In this document: positions 1 to 9,900 of the stretch, in pieces
Layout of the letters: the number at the start of each line of letters is the position of its first letter
Position numbering within the stretch: position 1 is the first letter of the stretch
Program-made: the position numbers and the translations under genes
Source of the DNA: Chromera velia
Taxonomy: Eukaryota > Sar > Chromeraceae
NCBI GenBank assembly: GCA_018398765.1
Contig: JAHBMJ010005945.1
Span: 1-17,500, forward strand
DNA length: 17,500 bases
Direction of reading: 5' to 3'
Notes under the pieces: generated by a model
Told to the model about the DNA's origin: nothing
Seen by the model: the letters and a program-made list of their open reading frames with translations, nothing else
Databases searched by the model: none

Positions 1-30
<30 letters not shown>
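1..30. repeat. (GT)n dinucleotide repeat at window edge
   Basis: The window opens inside an uninterrupted run of GT dinucleotides that continues off the left edge, so its full length is unknown. The following 31-390 is of mixed composition and shows no convincing reading frame. It contains only short tandem motifs such as repeated GTTAGTT near 371-390. Confidence 0.95.
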
Positions 31-34
<4 letters not shown>

Positions 35-390
35 GCCTGCATGAGTGAGTCACTTTCTCTCTGATACTGCCAAAGGAAAACGAGGCAAAATCAAAAGAAA
101 CGAGGGAATGCAAAAAAGGGACCTGGTCGATCGAGGGAAAATGGGCCTCCTGGAAGAGACAGGGGACAAGACCGACAAAAGCGAGAGAGGGGGGACAAGA
201 AAGGTGCTGTCTTCTTTTTGATACAACATTGTGGAGGGGAAATCAACTGCATGGTCTCAGGTCCTATGTGGGTGGTGAACAAATTCAATCTCTGCCCATT
301 TTCTGAAGATCATCAGTCAGTATACGCCAACATATGTCAGTGAGTGTTTCCTGGAGTCAAAGCATCAGTCAGTTGTTAGTTGTTAGTTGA

Positions 391-477
391 TCGCGGCCTG
401 GGAAACCAGGCGGGTCACGGGGTGTGGTCTGAGCCTCAGGAGTGAGGCACACCCCCCTGCCGTTTGCGGGGGCGACC
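391..477. other. GC-rich block with several perfect stem-loops (candidate structured RNA or retroelement part)
   Basis: The plus strand contains GCCTGG-GAAA-CCAGGC (396-411), a perfect 6-bp stem capped by a GNRA-type loop. It is followed by GCCTCA-GGAG-TGAGGC (433-448), whose base extends through GGGGTGT (419-425) pairing with ACACCCC (449-455) across a 7-nt one-sided bulge. CCCC plus GC (454-460) can pair with GCGGGG (466-471). GGTC (413-416) can pair with GACC (474-477) to close a junction. Three adjacent stems in under 90 bases are hard to attribute to chance, but I do not recognise a known RNA family. A structured end of a non-LTR retroelement, or a ribozyme-like fold, are possibilities only. 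Confidence 0.35.
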
Positions 478-497
478 TCTATAAGACAAAACGGCGA

Positions 498-1560
498 CAG
501 TGCTCTAGGACACCACTAAATCACTTATCACTTATCACTTTGAGAGTCAATATATTGTCGGAATAAATCCACCTAGAAATCCAATTTTATCAAAATCAAA
601 ATAGAAGCAATGATCTGCCTAGGAATCTGGGGTAAGACCTACGATGAGTAAGGATGAGACTATATACGCCTATAGTCTAGCCTATAAGATGGTTTTGAAG
701 TTGATGATGATGATGATGATGATTGAGTTAAGATCAACTAAAATTTTTGAAGTAATTAAGTGTATGGGACTATAACTCAGTGGGAAATTGGGAATTTCAC
801 CTCAAATTTTTTTACTATATATAATTAAATTCAACTTAAAATTTTATGTATAGGTTATAATAGACTAGATTATAATAAAAATTCTGATAAGATTCCGGGT
901 CTTTTCATATTGATCTTCCTATACTTTATAAAAAACTGGATAAAAAAATAATGTTCTAAAACATTTTTTCTAGTTTTTTTTTTTTTTTAAACTAATAAAG
1001 TATAGTACGTCTAACTACTAGTACTATTGTTTCTTTGTTATAATGATAAATGAATGGCATTGCATACACTGTTATAAATATAAATATTGCAAGGTGTTGC
1101 ATATCTAGTTGCATATAGTTGTTACGTCTTGATCGAGGTCATCATCGAAAAGTTAAAAAAAAAAAAAAAAGTTCCTCAGACCATTTTTTTTTTTTTTTTT
1201 GAAAATTACCCCTAGATTCTTTTTTTTTTTACTGGCGAATTAACGCTGTGCGTCGCCTAGTGTCAACAATGGTTTTTTTTTTTTTAGAACTTTGAATGTA
1301 GATCGAGCTACTAATCTGAGCTACGTACGAGATACTAATGATGGAAGGTCAATTATAAGCAGTAATTTTATTTAGATTTCCACATGCACGTATTACACAT
1401 ATCTTTCATTCCACTGTAGTATGTTTAATTTAGTATTTCAACTGTATTTGTTGCTAGATTTGTTGAATCAAATGACCAATATAGCTCTAGAAATAGTTTT
1501 ATCGTCCAGCTTATACTATAACTTGAAGTTCAACAAGTATTTCAGCCAACAAACACAGTG
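498..1560. other. AT-rich island with long A and T homopolymers, no gene
   Basis: Composition changes abruptly here from mixed and GC-rich to strongly AT-rich, and it returns to mixed sequence around 1560. The island has T runs at 974-988, 1184-1200, 1220-1230 and 1273-1285, an A run at 1155-1170, a (GAT)n patch near 702-723 and a short CACTTAT repeat near 523-541. Reading frames are closed by frequent stops. Such a patch may be a degraded mobile element or AT-rich intergenic DNA. No transposase or reverse transcriptase motif is visible. Confidence 0.55.
1155..1200. repeat. A16 / T17 inverted homopolymer pair
   Basis: Sixteen consecutive A (1155-1170) are followed by a 13-base spacer and seventeen consecutive T (1184-1200). 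This allows a long A:T hairpin in DNA or RNA. Homopolymer lengths may be imprecise for sequencing reasons. Confidence 0.8.
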
Positions 1561-1935
1561 ACAGTGAGGGTGTATTACCCATTGTTCATGTGAAATGCAT
1601 AGCTTGAGGGCCTACCACGTGCTGACAGCTGGAATTTGAAAGAAGCCCGCAGGAGACAAACCAGGCTTCCGTTTTGAGCTGCAGACTTTGCGAACGTACA
1701 TGCAAAACTATGCACTACAAATCTGTGAATGAGCCTGTCTAAGAATCCCAAAGTCCTTTGACCGACAGGCTGCAAAAGGCTACGAGGGTGTCACCACTTG
1801 TTACGTCAGCTGAAAACCCCGATTCACACAATCGATCGAGAAATCTTCTCTGCACGGCTCCCCGAACTTCAACATTGGACACGACTGAATTCTCTCTCCA
1901 TAGACTACACAAAACTCGCATCATTCCCCCTTTTC
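1561..1935 (-). other. 3' flank of the Deg/HtrA gene
   Basis: This mixed-composition stretch lies directly downstream of the protease stop codon on the minus strand and upstream of the AT-rich island. It has no supported gene. It is the natural place for the protease 3' UTR, but I see no diagnostic polyadenylation motif and the transcript end cannot be placed. Confidence 0.4.
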
Positions 1936-4900
1936 CTATTCTGTTGCTTCACTCCCCTCCCCCTCCTCCAGACCCTCAAAAAGGCTCCTCCCCAGGGTCT
2001 TCTCTTCCTTCACGTTCCGGTCCCTGCCCATCTCTCTGAGCTCAGGCCGCAAGGAAGAGACCAGAGGAACTTGGAGGTCCACCTTCTCCTGCTCCCCCTC
2101 GTCCTCTGTGGCTGGACGGAGCAGCTGCCCCACAAAGGAAAGGAGGAAGGAAGGCGGGAAGAGACGTTATTCCACGGACACGCTTAGCCTAATCTCAGTT
2201 GGTAGGTATCGATTCAAACACATTCTTCTCGCAAGATGTCGCTCGCTCTCTTTCCTTCTTTCTTTGTTTGTTTGTTTGTTTCTTTCTTTCTTTCCTTCCT
2301 TCCCGCCAAAGGTTTCCTTCTCAGGGAGAAGTAACTTCTTCTTCCCTCAATGGACCGCCTGAGAATCAGCCTCACTTTTATCTACAGAATGCACAATTGG
2401 TCGGAAATGCAGTTTTGAACTTGTCCTGGGGCTATTGATTGGTGAGTTTCGTCTGTCCACTGACCAATTCATGGATGGGAAATCAGACATTATTGGCGTT
2501 GCTCTGTTCCGTCTTTTTTGAGAAGCAAGTCAGAGAAGAAGTACTTTCCGTCTTTCTGTCAGGTGCTTGTCCCGGTTCCCCATCCTGCTAAACCCATTCG
2601 CGAGGTCTCCTACTTCCTGAAACACACACACCTGAACACAGCTAGCAAGCCCCCCTCATGCACCTACCGTCAATCTGACAACGTCCCCCTGTTTGCGCTC
2701 TTCCAACAAAAGAGAGAGGTGGGCCTCGTTGTCCACCGGCAGACCGTCGAAAGAGACAAGAGCGTCGCCCAACTCCACTTGCCCCGTTTTGCTTCGCCGT
2801 GTGCCTGTAAGAAAAAAAGCCGAGAAGGCATGGCAACAGGATAGCAGAGGCATTGAATGAGCAGACGGTTTTCCCCCAGCATTTTCAAAATGTGAAGACA
2901 ACCACCAAAGAAAAAAAATCTACAAATAAATAAATAAAGATCCCTCATCGGTCAGTATGGACGGACGCAATAAAGGAAGGAAAGATCGATCGTCCAGGCA
3001 GCTGCTTCCTTCCCCAACCTTTCTCCGCCCCCTCCCTCCCCTTACGTTATAACCTTCGTAGAATGATGGTGAAGGGAGAAAGAAAAGAACCAATTCAACC
3101 AGCAGGAACATGAACAAAAAAGAAGGTTTCGGAAAGAAAAGCGAAAAAAGAAATTTAAACAACGTCCCAGACCAGACCAGACCAGACCAGACAGCTACAC
3201 AGACGAGACGAGACCAACCCTTGATGCCCAAACGTTCGGCCTCAGTGCCCTCCCCCACGTGCAGCACCAGGAGTCCCTTATTCACCCCCACATGCCGTGA
3301 CCCCTCCGCAGTCATTAGAGCCAGACCGAGCCTTGCCCTCTCGACCGCCATGCCCTTTGTTGAGATGATGCTCTCAACAGACCGACTCACGTCCTCGGCA
3401 TGAACGGAGAACCCGATACCCCCCGCATCACGGCGGATTGCCGTGTTGATCCCCACCAGCCTCCCCATACAGTCAAGCAGAGGGCCCCCTGAGTTGCCAG
3501 GATTGATGGCCGCATCTGTCTGCAAGCAAAAAGGCAGAGGACCCACAGCAGGAAGGGAGAAGAAATGAAGAGAAGCAGCGAGAAGAAAGGAAGAAAGCAA
3601 AAAAAGCAGCCTTCCAAGATTGACCCTCCGCGTCCAAGCCAGAAACGAGGAGAGAAGGCAGGCGGGGGAGAAACACAGGGAGAGATGAAGATTGGGAGAA
3701 GGGCAGGGAATCACAAACTAGAAGTACCGAAGAGGTCACTGGACACGGAAAGGCAAGTGAGCAAGTAAGGAAACACATGAGGAGGGAATGCAATGGAAGC
3801 GGCAGAGCCACAAACGAGCCTGCACCCCGATCCATCGAATAAAATCCCATGAATACACTCACTCACTCACTCACTCACTGACTCACTCACTCACTCACTC
3901 ATATAGGATGCACTCACTCACTAACTCACTCACTCACTCACTCATATAGGATGCACTCACTCACTCACTCACTCACATAGGATGCACTAACTCACTAACT
4001 CACTCACTCACTCACTCATATAGGATGCACTCACTCACTCACTCCCTCATATAGGATGCACTCACTCACTCACTCACCCACCTGAATACAATTCTGGATG
4101 GGAGGGCCGTCCGGCTGTCCGATTTCTCTCTGGAGTCCAGACACGACCCCCACAGTCAGAGTGTGCTCCAGCCCGTGAGGGTTCCCGATCGCAGCTACGC
4201 GCTGTCCGACCGCTACGACCTGTCCGGGCAGTCCTCCCGTTCGTGTTGCTGGAGGGCTGTCGGCTGTGATGGAAGGCACAGGCCTGAGGTCAGAGGATGG
4301 AATGGGGGTTTGCCTCCTCTCTGCTGCTGTTTTGGGTCTCATGTTACGAGACAGAGGGAGGGGGTCCGTGGGCTCTGTCGAGTTGATGTGCAGCACCGCG
4401 ATGTCCTTGTCTGGATCTGCACCCGTGAGCGTGGCGTTGAATATTGCCTGGGTGTCATCCTGGAGAGTCAGCTTGACCTGCGCTTTCTCTGCTCCCTTCA
4501 CGACGTGCCAATTGGTTACGATGTGTCTGCACAAAGAATAACATACAGAACACATGTTTCTCTCTCTTTGTCGTGGCAGAAATTACAGACAGACAGACAC
4601 ACATACTATATCGTCTTTTCTTTGCTTTGACAGGCAGAGAGAAAATATGCATCTTTCTCGTGACAAGATGGGGGGGAGACAAACAAACTGAATACCCTCA
4701 CAGAGGAAGAGGGGACGCTCCTGGCTTGAATACACGACGGAACGACCAAAAGCTTCAATGCAGTTTCGCTGAAGGGGCACGAAAAGAAGTGGGAGAGAAT
4801 TTGGGAGGCTTCTCCGAGGAACTATTCCAACCAAAACGAGGGGGGACACCAGTGACCCGAATTTGCCCTTGTGGTCCACTGCCTTGAACATGCATGTAGT

Positions 4901-5940
4901 TTCATCGAAAGGGGGGCGGGAAATTAGGAAAGGGGACGAAGTGTGAGATGGGCAGAGCCGCAGTAGAAGAAAAAAAAAAACAGAGGCAATGGATCACACA
5001 CACATGCACATGCACATGCACATGCACATGCACATGCACATACACACAAACCCACACATACACACATACACACATTTTCACAGAGCAACATGAAGCCAGG
5101 GAGGGACGGCAACAGGGAGCACTGACAGAAAGGCAGAAGAAAAAAACACGAATATTGATGCACTCTGTGGCGAAAGAAGGTTCCTTACCCTTTCCTATCA
5201 TACAAGAAGCCCGACCCAGTCCCCCTCGGTTGCAGGACCTTTTCGGACGTGAAGGGGTCCTTCTCTTCTTTGAAGGTCTCAATGTGCACCACGCTGGGCT
5301 TTGACTCAACAAACAATTCGGTCATCGACGCAAACTCCCTCACTGAGCTTTGTGAAATCGATTCCGACGATGCACCACTCCCTCTCCAGCCTCTTCCGCT
5401 CTCTCTGCCCCCCCTCTCTTCTCGTGTCCCTCCATCCCCCACCGCCCTTCTATTTCTGTTCTCTTGATCCTTCTCTTCCTCCCTCACCTCCCCCTCCGTC
5501 TCTGCATTCACCGATCCGGAAGACGAGGACGAAGAATCCCCCCCCGACTCCCCCAGGTGCCGGCGGAAGGCCGCACCCAGCCCCGGGAGGATTGCACAGG
5601 GTCTCCTTGATCTAGGCTCTTTGCTGTCGGCTTCCGTTACTGACGTGGCAAGCCCAAGCGCATCCCTTCCCTCTGCGGACTCTGGATCCTCCTCCTCCTC
5701 TTCCTCCTCCTCTTCGGAAAATTCCTCGGAAGCAGAGGCAAAGAATCCTGTGTGGAGAGGAGCTGCATCATCCCAATTCGACGACACTCCATGCAACCCG
5801 ACCAGAACTTCATGCATGGAGAAAGGCAAATCTCCATAGCGACGCGCCTGCATTCCTGATAGAGCCACTGCACAAGCCCTCCATCTTCCCTCCAGAAGGA
5901 GCACACACAGGAAGACGGGGAGCCTCCAGGAAGGCGACAT
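1936..5940 (-). CDS. Deg/HtrA-family trypsin-like serine protease with one PDZ domain (5 exons)
   Basis: Exons, high to low: 5940-5189, 4526-4082, 3519-3219, 2804-2668 and 2124-1936. All junctions are GT/AG and keep frame (1,824 nt, 607 residues plus stop). The first ATG is at 5940, with an in-frame TAA upstream at 5982-5980. Residues 1-30 carry an [10 protein letters not shown] core typical of a signal peptide. A long low-complexity acidic and serine-rich region follows (nine Glu at about 76-84). The protease domain starts near residue 220. The triad reads His258 in TNWHVV, Asp292 in DKDIAVL and Ser409 in GNSGGPL. Residues about 448-570 form one PDZ domain spread over exons 3-5; its LLVLHV and [12 protein letters not shown] segments resemble the plant Deg1/Deg8 group. 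The family degrades damaged proteins, for Deg1/Deg8 in the plastid lumen. The signal peptide suggests entry to the secretory or complex-plastid route, which is inference. An insertion of some 35 residues precedes [11 protein letters not shown]. The gene is divergent from the kinase gene. Confidence 0.93.
3166..3217 (-). repeat. TGGTC and TCTCG tandem repeats at the 5' end of protease intron 3
   Basis: On the minus strand intron 3 starts GTTGGTCTCGTCTCGTCTG and soon runs into about five TCTGG units (plus-strand CCAGA repeats near 3168-3192). The repeat shares its GGTC core with the donor. The intron runs from 3218 to 2805. Confidence 0.75.
3856..4080 (-). repeat. Minisatellite of ACTC runs plus ATATAGGATGC, at the 5' end of protease intron 2
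   Basis: Runs of ACTC/CACT tetranucleotides are broken five times by a near-identical spacer, ATATAGGATGC or ACATAGGATGC (around 3901, 3944, 3976, 4019 and 4050). On the transcribed minus strand the array begins at the donor of intron 2, which reads GTGGGTGAGTGAGTGAG. Every repeat unit therefore restates the consensus donor GTGAGT. Intron 2 as a whole spans 4081-3520. Confidence 0.95.
4995..5074. repeat. (CATGCA)n hexamer and CA-rich repeat in protease intron 1
   Basis: About six tandem ATGCAC hexamers are flanked by imperfect CACACA and CATACA repeats. They lie inside intron 1 of the minus-strand protease gene (5188-4527, donor GTAAGG, acceptor TTTGTGCAG). They have no coding role; the CACA-rich frames seen here are artefacts of the repeat. 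Confidence 0.9.
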
Positions 5941-6926
5941 CACGAAGGAGGACAATATAGATGACTGTCTGCCTGCAACTTAGAGGGGCCGACAGGAATC
6001 ACTGTGATGGGAAGTCACGTGCAAACCGAACGCGGCATTCGTGTTCTTGTGGTACAAGCCTGTGAATCCAGTGACTGCTCTTTGCGGGGAATTTCCGGGG
6101 GAAACTGGACTCAGTCAGAACGGCGGTGTGATCTGGAGACGCTGTGTGTTTCAGTCAAAATTTTGTGGGGCCAGGGACCGCGGCTCCGTCTGAGACCCAA
6201 ACACCATGCCCGCCCCGCCAACTCTTCTCGAGGCTTGCCGGGGCCGAATTGTATAATAATATTCTCCGGCAAACTGAGTTTGATGGATTTTGCTTCCGAT
6301 TCAAGTTCCGAAGAAAATGCTGATGCTTTTTCGGGGCCCAGGAAAGTTGAGCTATATTTTTCGCGGGACGTGCTTGCCACTGCTTGGCATACGGCAAAGC
6401 ACCCCGTTTATGAGAATAATGAAGGAAGTAATGTATAGAAGAGACACACACTAGCTTGTGGGTGAGTGACCGTGATATCTTTTGGCACGGGAAAAGGATG
6501 GTGGGTGTGCAACTACATACAAAAAAGTTATGTAGTTTTTTTGGGTCTGGGCCCTTTCAGTAGGTGAATTGGGTGAATCTGTATCGGTCAAATACAGATA
6601 TTTTCTGAGCTGCCCTCCGAGGCCCCGACGTCCGACGAATCTTTTGCAAGTGGCACGCGCCGGGTCAATCCGAATCCTATACCAGTGAATCTCGGCAGAC
6701 ACTTGCTCTGCCATTCTGGGCGCAGCACAAAACCAACTGCAGTCAGTTTTCTGGGCTCCCAAAGAAGCGTTGAGTTTTTCTTCCCGTATGCTCCTGCAGC
6801 CTGCAATGCACTTTTCAAGTATCTAAACAACAGCTGGGTCCGTCGGCCCCGACCCGAGCAGACCGAGTGCTCTGACCGACTTGTAGAAGCCGCCCTGCCG
6901 TAGAAAGGCAGGAACAGTAAGGCAGG
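5941..6926. promoter_or_regulatory. Spacer between divergent protease and CK1 genes; probable promoter region
   Basis: This spacer of almost 1 kb separates the start codons of two genes transcribed away from each other, so both promoters and 5' UTRs should lie here. I see no recognisable core-promoter motif. It does contain several perfect inverted repeats: TTGCCGG/CCGGCAA at 6235-6241 and 6266-6272, AACTACATA/TATGTAGTT at 6511-6519 and 6529-6537, and ATCTGTAT/ATACAGAT at 6577-6584 and 6592-6599. An open frame at 6004-6438 has no recognisable protein features. A small upstream non-coding gene or 5' UTR introns cannot be excluded. Confidence 0.5.
6511..6542 (+). other. Hairpin followed by a T run (terminator-like shape)
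   Basis: A perfect 9-bp inverted repeat, AACTACATA with TATGTAGTT, flanks a 9-base A-rich loop and is followed at once by six or more T. The shape mimics a bacterial intrinsic terminator. In this eukaryotic setting it is better read as a possible Pol III-type stop, a protein-binding palindrome or a mobile-element remnant. A second perfect hairpin lies about 40 bases downstream at 6577-6599. Confidence 0.5.
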
Positions 6927-9900
6927 ATGGCGGCGAATGCGCGTTCGCAGGGGATGATCGACCAGCTGGTCGCCGGCACATGGCGCATCGGCAGGCGATT
7001 GGGGAGTGGGTCCTTTGGTGACGTGCACGCAGGTCAGTGACTGCGCTGTGGCACTCTAGGTGGGCACCGCCAATGCGACTTGCACTTATCTCTGTTCCTG
7101 CCCCCCCCTTTCTGTGCAGCTACGAACGAAAAAACGGGGGAGGAGGTGGCTGTGAAGCTGGTCAGTCGAGTCTGCTGTACCTCTGTCGCTGCTGCATTGT
7201 GCGTTCTGTGTGCACGTGACTGAACGTGCGTGCCTGCTGTCTGCTTGCAGGAACTGGCCAAGACGAAGCACCCACAACTAACATATGAGGCGAAACTTTT
7301 GAAGCACCTGCAAGGACCCCGTCAGTCGCGCCATACCCCTCCTTCCTGATTTTGTTTCGGTCTTTGCTGGCCTGAGGTCTCGTCTGGAGTTTCAGGTCAT
7401 TGACACTCTGTGTGTGTCTGTGGGTGTGTGCAGCTGGGTTTGCAAAGGTGTACCTGTATGACACTGAGCATGACTGGAACATTATGGTGATGGAGATGCT
7501 GGGGCCATCTCTGGAGGATGCGTTCAACCTCTGTAACAGGAAATTCTCACTCAAAACAGTTCTGATGCTGGCAGATCAGATGGTGGGTCTAGACCGGGTT
7601 GGAGTGGCCGCGGAGAGCGCGTGGNGGGGGGGGGGGGGGGGGGGGGGGGAGTTGGTTCGGTCCATCTGACTCTACTGGACAGGCTGGCTGTGTGGTACCT
7701 CACAATGCAGTGTTTTCTTTGATGTTCCGCTCAGCCCGTTTCCACTTTCATGTAGACCCGTTGACGCTCTGCCTCCTTGCCTTCCTACTCACACCCCGTG
7801 AAGATTCCAGTTCCCCTCCTCAGAGTGGCTTTGCATTTGCCTGTAGTGGGACTGACGCCCCCCCCTTCATTGCTTCTTTCTTTTTTTCTTTCCAGGTCCC
7901 TTCCATCCCTCTCGCCTTCACTGGCGGTAGTTCCGCTCTTTCTTTCCCTCGTTTCCATTTTAGGGTTTCTCTTTTGCTGCTTTCTTCTCGGTTCACGTCC
8001 GTCCTCTCTTCCATCTTGCAGCTCCAACGAGTCGAGTACCTCCACTCTCGGAGCTTTATCCACAGAGACATTAAGCCGGATAACTTTCTTACAGGGGTGG
8101 GGGACACCGCAGACACGGTCAGCGGAGGTCCATGCAGAGGATCGAGTGGTGCGGATGCAAAATGAGTATTAGAAAGGTGGTTGGTTGTAGCAGTCTGACT
8201 TGTCAAGCAGACAGAGTTCTGAAACTAAAGGAAACCAGCGAGATCTGGTTGGTGGTGAGGGATGACGGATGCGTATCATTACACCTGTAACTTCGATCCA
8301 GTAGGGCGCCTTTTTCTTCGTGCCCCCCCCTTTCTGCCAGGGTCCCTGTGTTGACTCTGGTTCATTCGATGGAGATTGAGTGAGGTGCAGACCTTCATGT
8401 GCTCGTTTGATTGACTGATGGTTCGTTTGGGTTGCACCCACGTGACGGTTGCATGTGCGTACAGATCTACATGATTGATTTCGGTCTCGCAAAGAAGTAC
8501 AGAGATCCGAAGACCAACCAGCACATTCCGTATCGGGAAAACAAGAACCTGACCGGAACTGCCAGATACGCATCCATCAACGCGCACCTGGGAATCGGTC
8601 GGTTGGTTAATTGGTCGGCTGTTTTTTTCTCTCGAGGGTTTGCTTGTCAGGTTGTTGAAATGAGGGTTTGCTTGTCAGGTTGTTGAAATGAACTGACTCC
8701 CTGAATAGATGAGAGACAAATAGGGTGCTCATGCACAGGAATACGAGAGGAAGAGACCAGGGTGCACAGAAAGAAAGCGTCATTGAGTAGCAGGCCCATC
8801 ATTTTTCTCGTCTCTTCGTGTAAGGGTGTCGTTGGTTAGATTCTTGTTCTCCTACAGAAAGGGAAAAGGATGCACGTCACGGACAGGTACGAAATTTGTC
8901 CCTTTGACTTTTGGAGAGAAGTTTCATCTCTATTTGTCGCCCCGTCTCATCGCACAATTCAATTTTCGGCTTGTCCCCCCCCGACTTCATTTGCAGAACA
9001 AAGTCGTCGAGACGACCTTGAGGCTGTCGGTTACGTCCTCATGTACTTCTGCAGAGGTCAGCCAGCAGGCGTCTCTGTCTCCCTCTGTCCGTGTGTGTGT
9101 GTGTATGTGTGTGTATGTGTGTGTGTGTATGTGTACGTGCGAACACGCAATCATTCCATGAATTGGCATGGAGTTATGGAGCGGGCTCTCGAGTGAACGG
9201 AACAGCGGAGGTATCAGAGAGGGAGGGAGGAGGGGGGAGGAAGGACGGTCGGCATCCCCTCCCTCCCTGTTGGCAATCAATTTGACGACCATGGGTGGCT
9301 GGGGCGCACATGCAATTCATTTGTTTGGACTGCGGGTTGGTTCATTGGGAATGTCGGGAGGTGATGATAGAGAGAGAGAGAGCCAGAGAAGGACCTTTTC
9401 TGTTTTGGGCGGTGTGTCGTCGTTACAGCTCTGTTGTGGCTCGGCAGTGGGGCTCTCTCTCTCTCTCTTGTGACGAGTCGAGACACGGAGAAGCATAGAG
9501 GACCAGCCAAACTGAGAGAGAAGACGAAGGGCAGAAAGAAGGAAAGAGAGACTGCAAAGGCTTCCCACGCGAAATAAAGAAATGGAAGAGAGAGGTAGAC
9601 ACCACAGTAAGACGCCCGAGAGTGCAACAGAGGCACAGAGAATTGCGGAAGAGTCTCATTCTCTGTTGGGCAAAAGGAGATGCCGACAGACTGACTGTGA
9701 CTGACTCGCAGAGGTTTTTTTTGTTTCTGCATTTCCCCCGTCGGGTGCGGAAGAGTGGTTCTGAAAGACAGAGGAACAAGAGGAGGAGGAGGAGAAGAGT
9801 GTCTAGGGGAGTGGGGGGCGTGACAGCGGAGGGAGAAGTTTTGTCTGATTAGCCAGCCCATGCAACTTTGAGTTGAGATAAAATGAGGGGAGCACAGATA

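Noticed and set aside
3856-4080. A CRISPR array
   Set aside because: The repeats are short tetranucleotide runs with near-identical spacers inside a eukaryotic intron. CRISPR arrays have longer conserved repeats and unique spacers.
5941-5955. A longer start for the protease, at a TTG codon at 5955
   Set aside because: Nuclear genes start at ATG in nearly all cases. The ATG at 5940 gives a good signal peptide and an upstream in-frame stop lies at 5982-5980.
6004-6438. A 144-codon plus-strand open frame in the divergent spacer
   Set aside because: It has no motif, no convincing amino-acid composition and competing frames on the other strand. It could be chance in a spacer of moderate GC content.
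6511-6542. A bacterial-type intrinsic terminator
   Set aside because: The hairpin plus T-run shape is present, but the window is clearly eukaryotic with spliced genes, so a rho-independent terminator is not a sensible call.
9277-9861. A 194-codon minus-strand open frame inside CK1 intron 7
   Set aside because: It is rich in Ser, Leu, Pro and Arg arising from GAGA-type and pyrimidine repeats, has no recognisable motif, and lies wholly within an intron of a well-supported gene.
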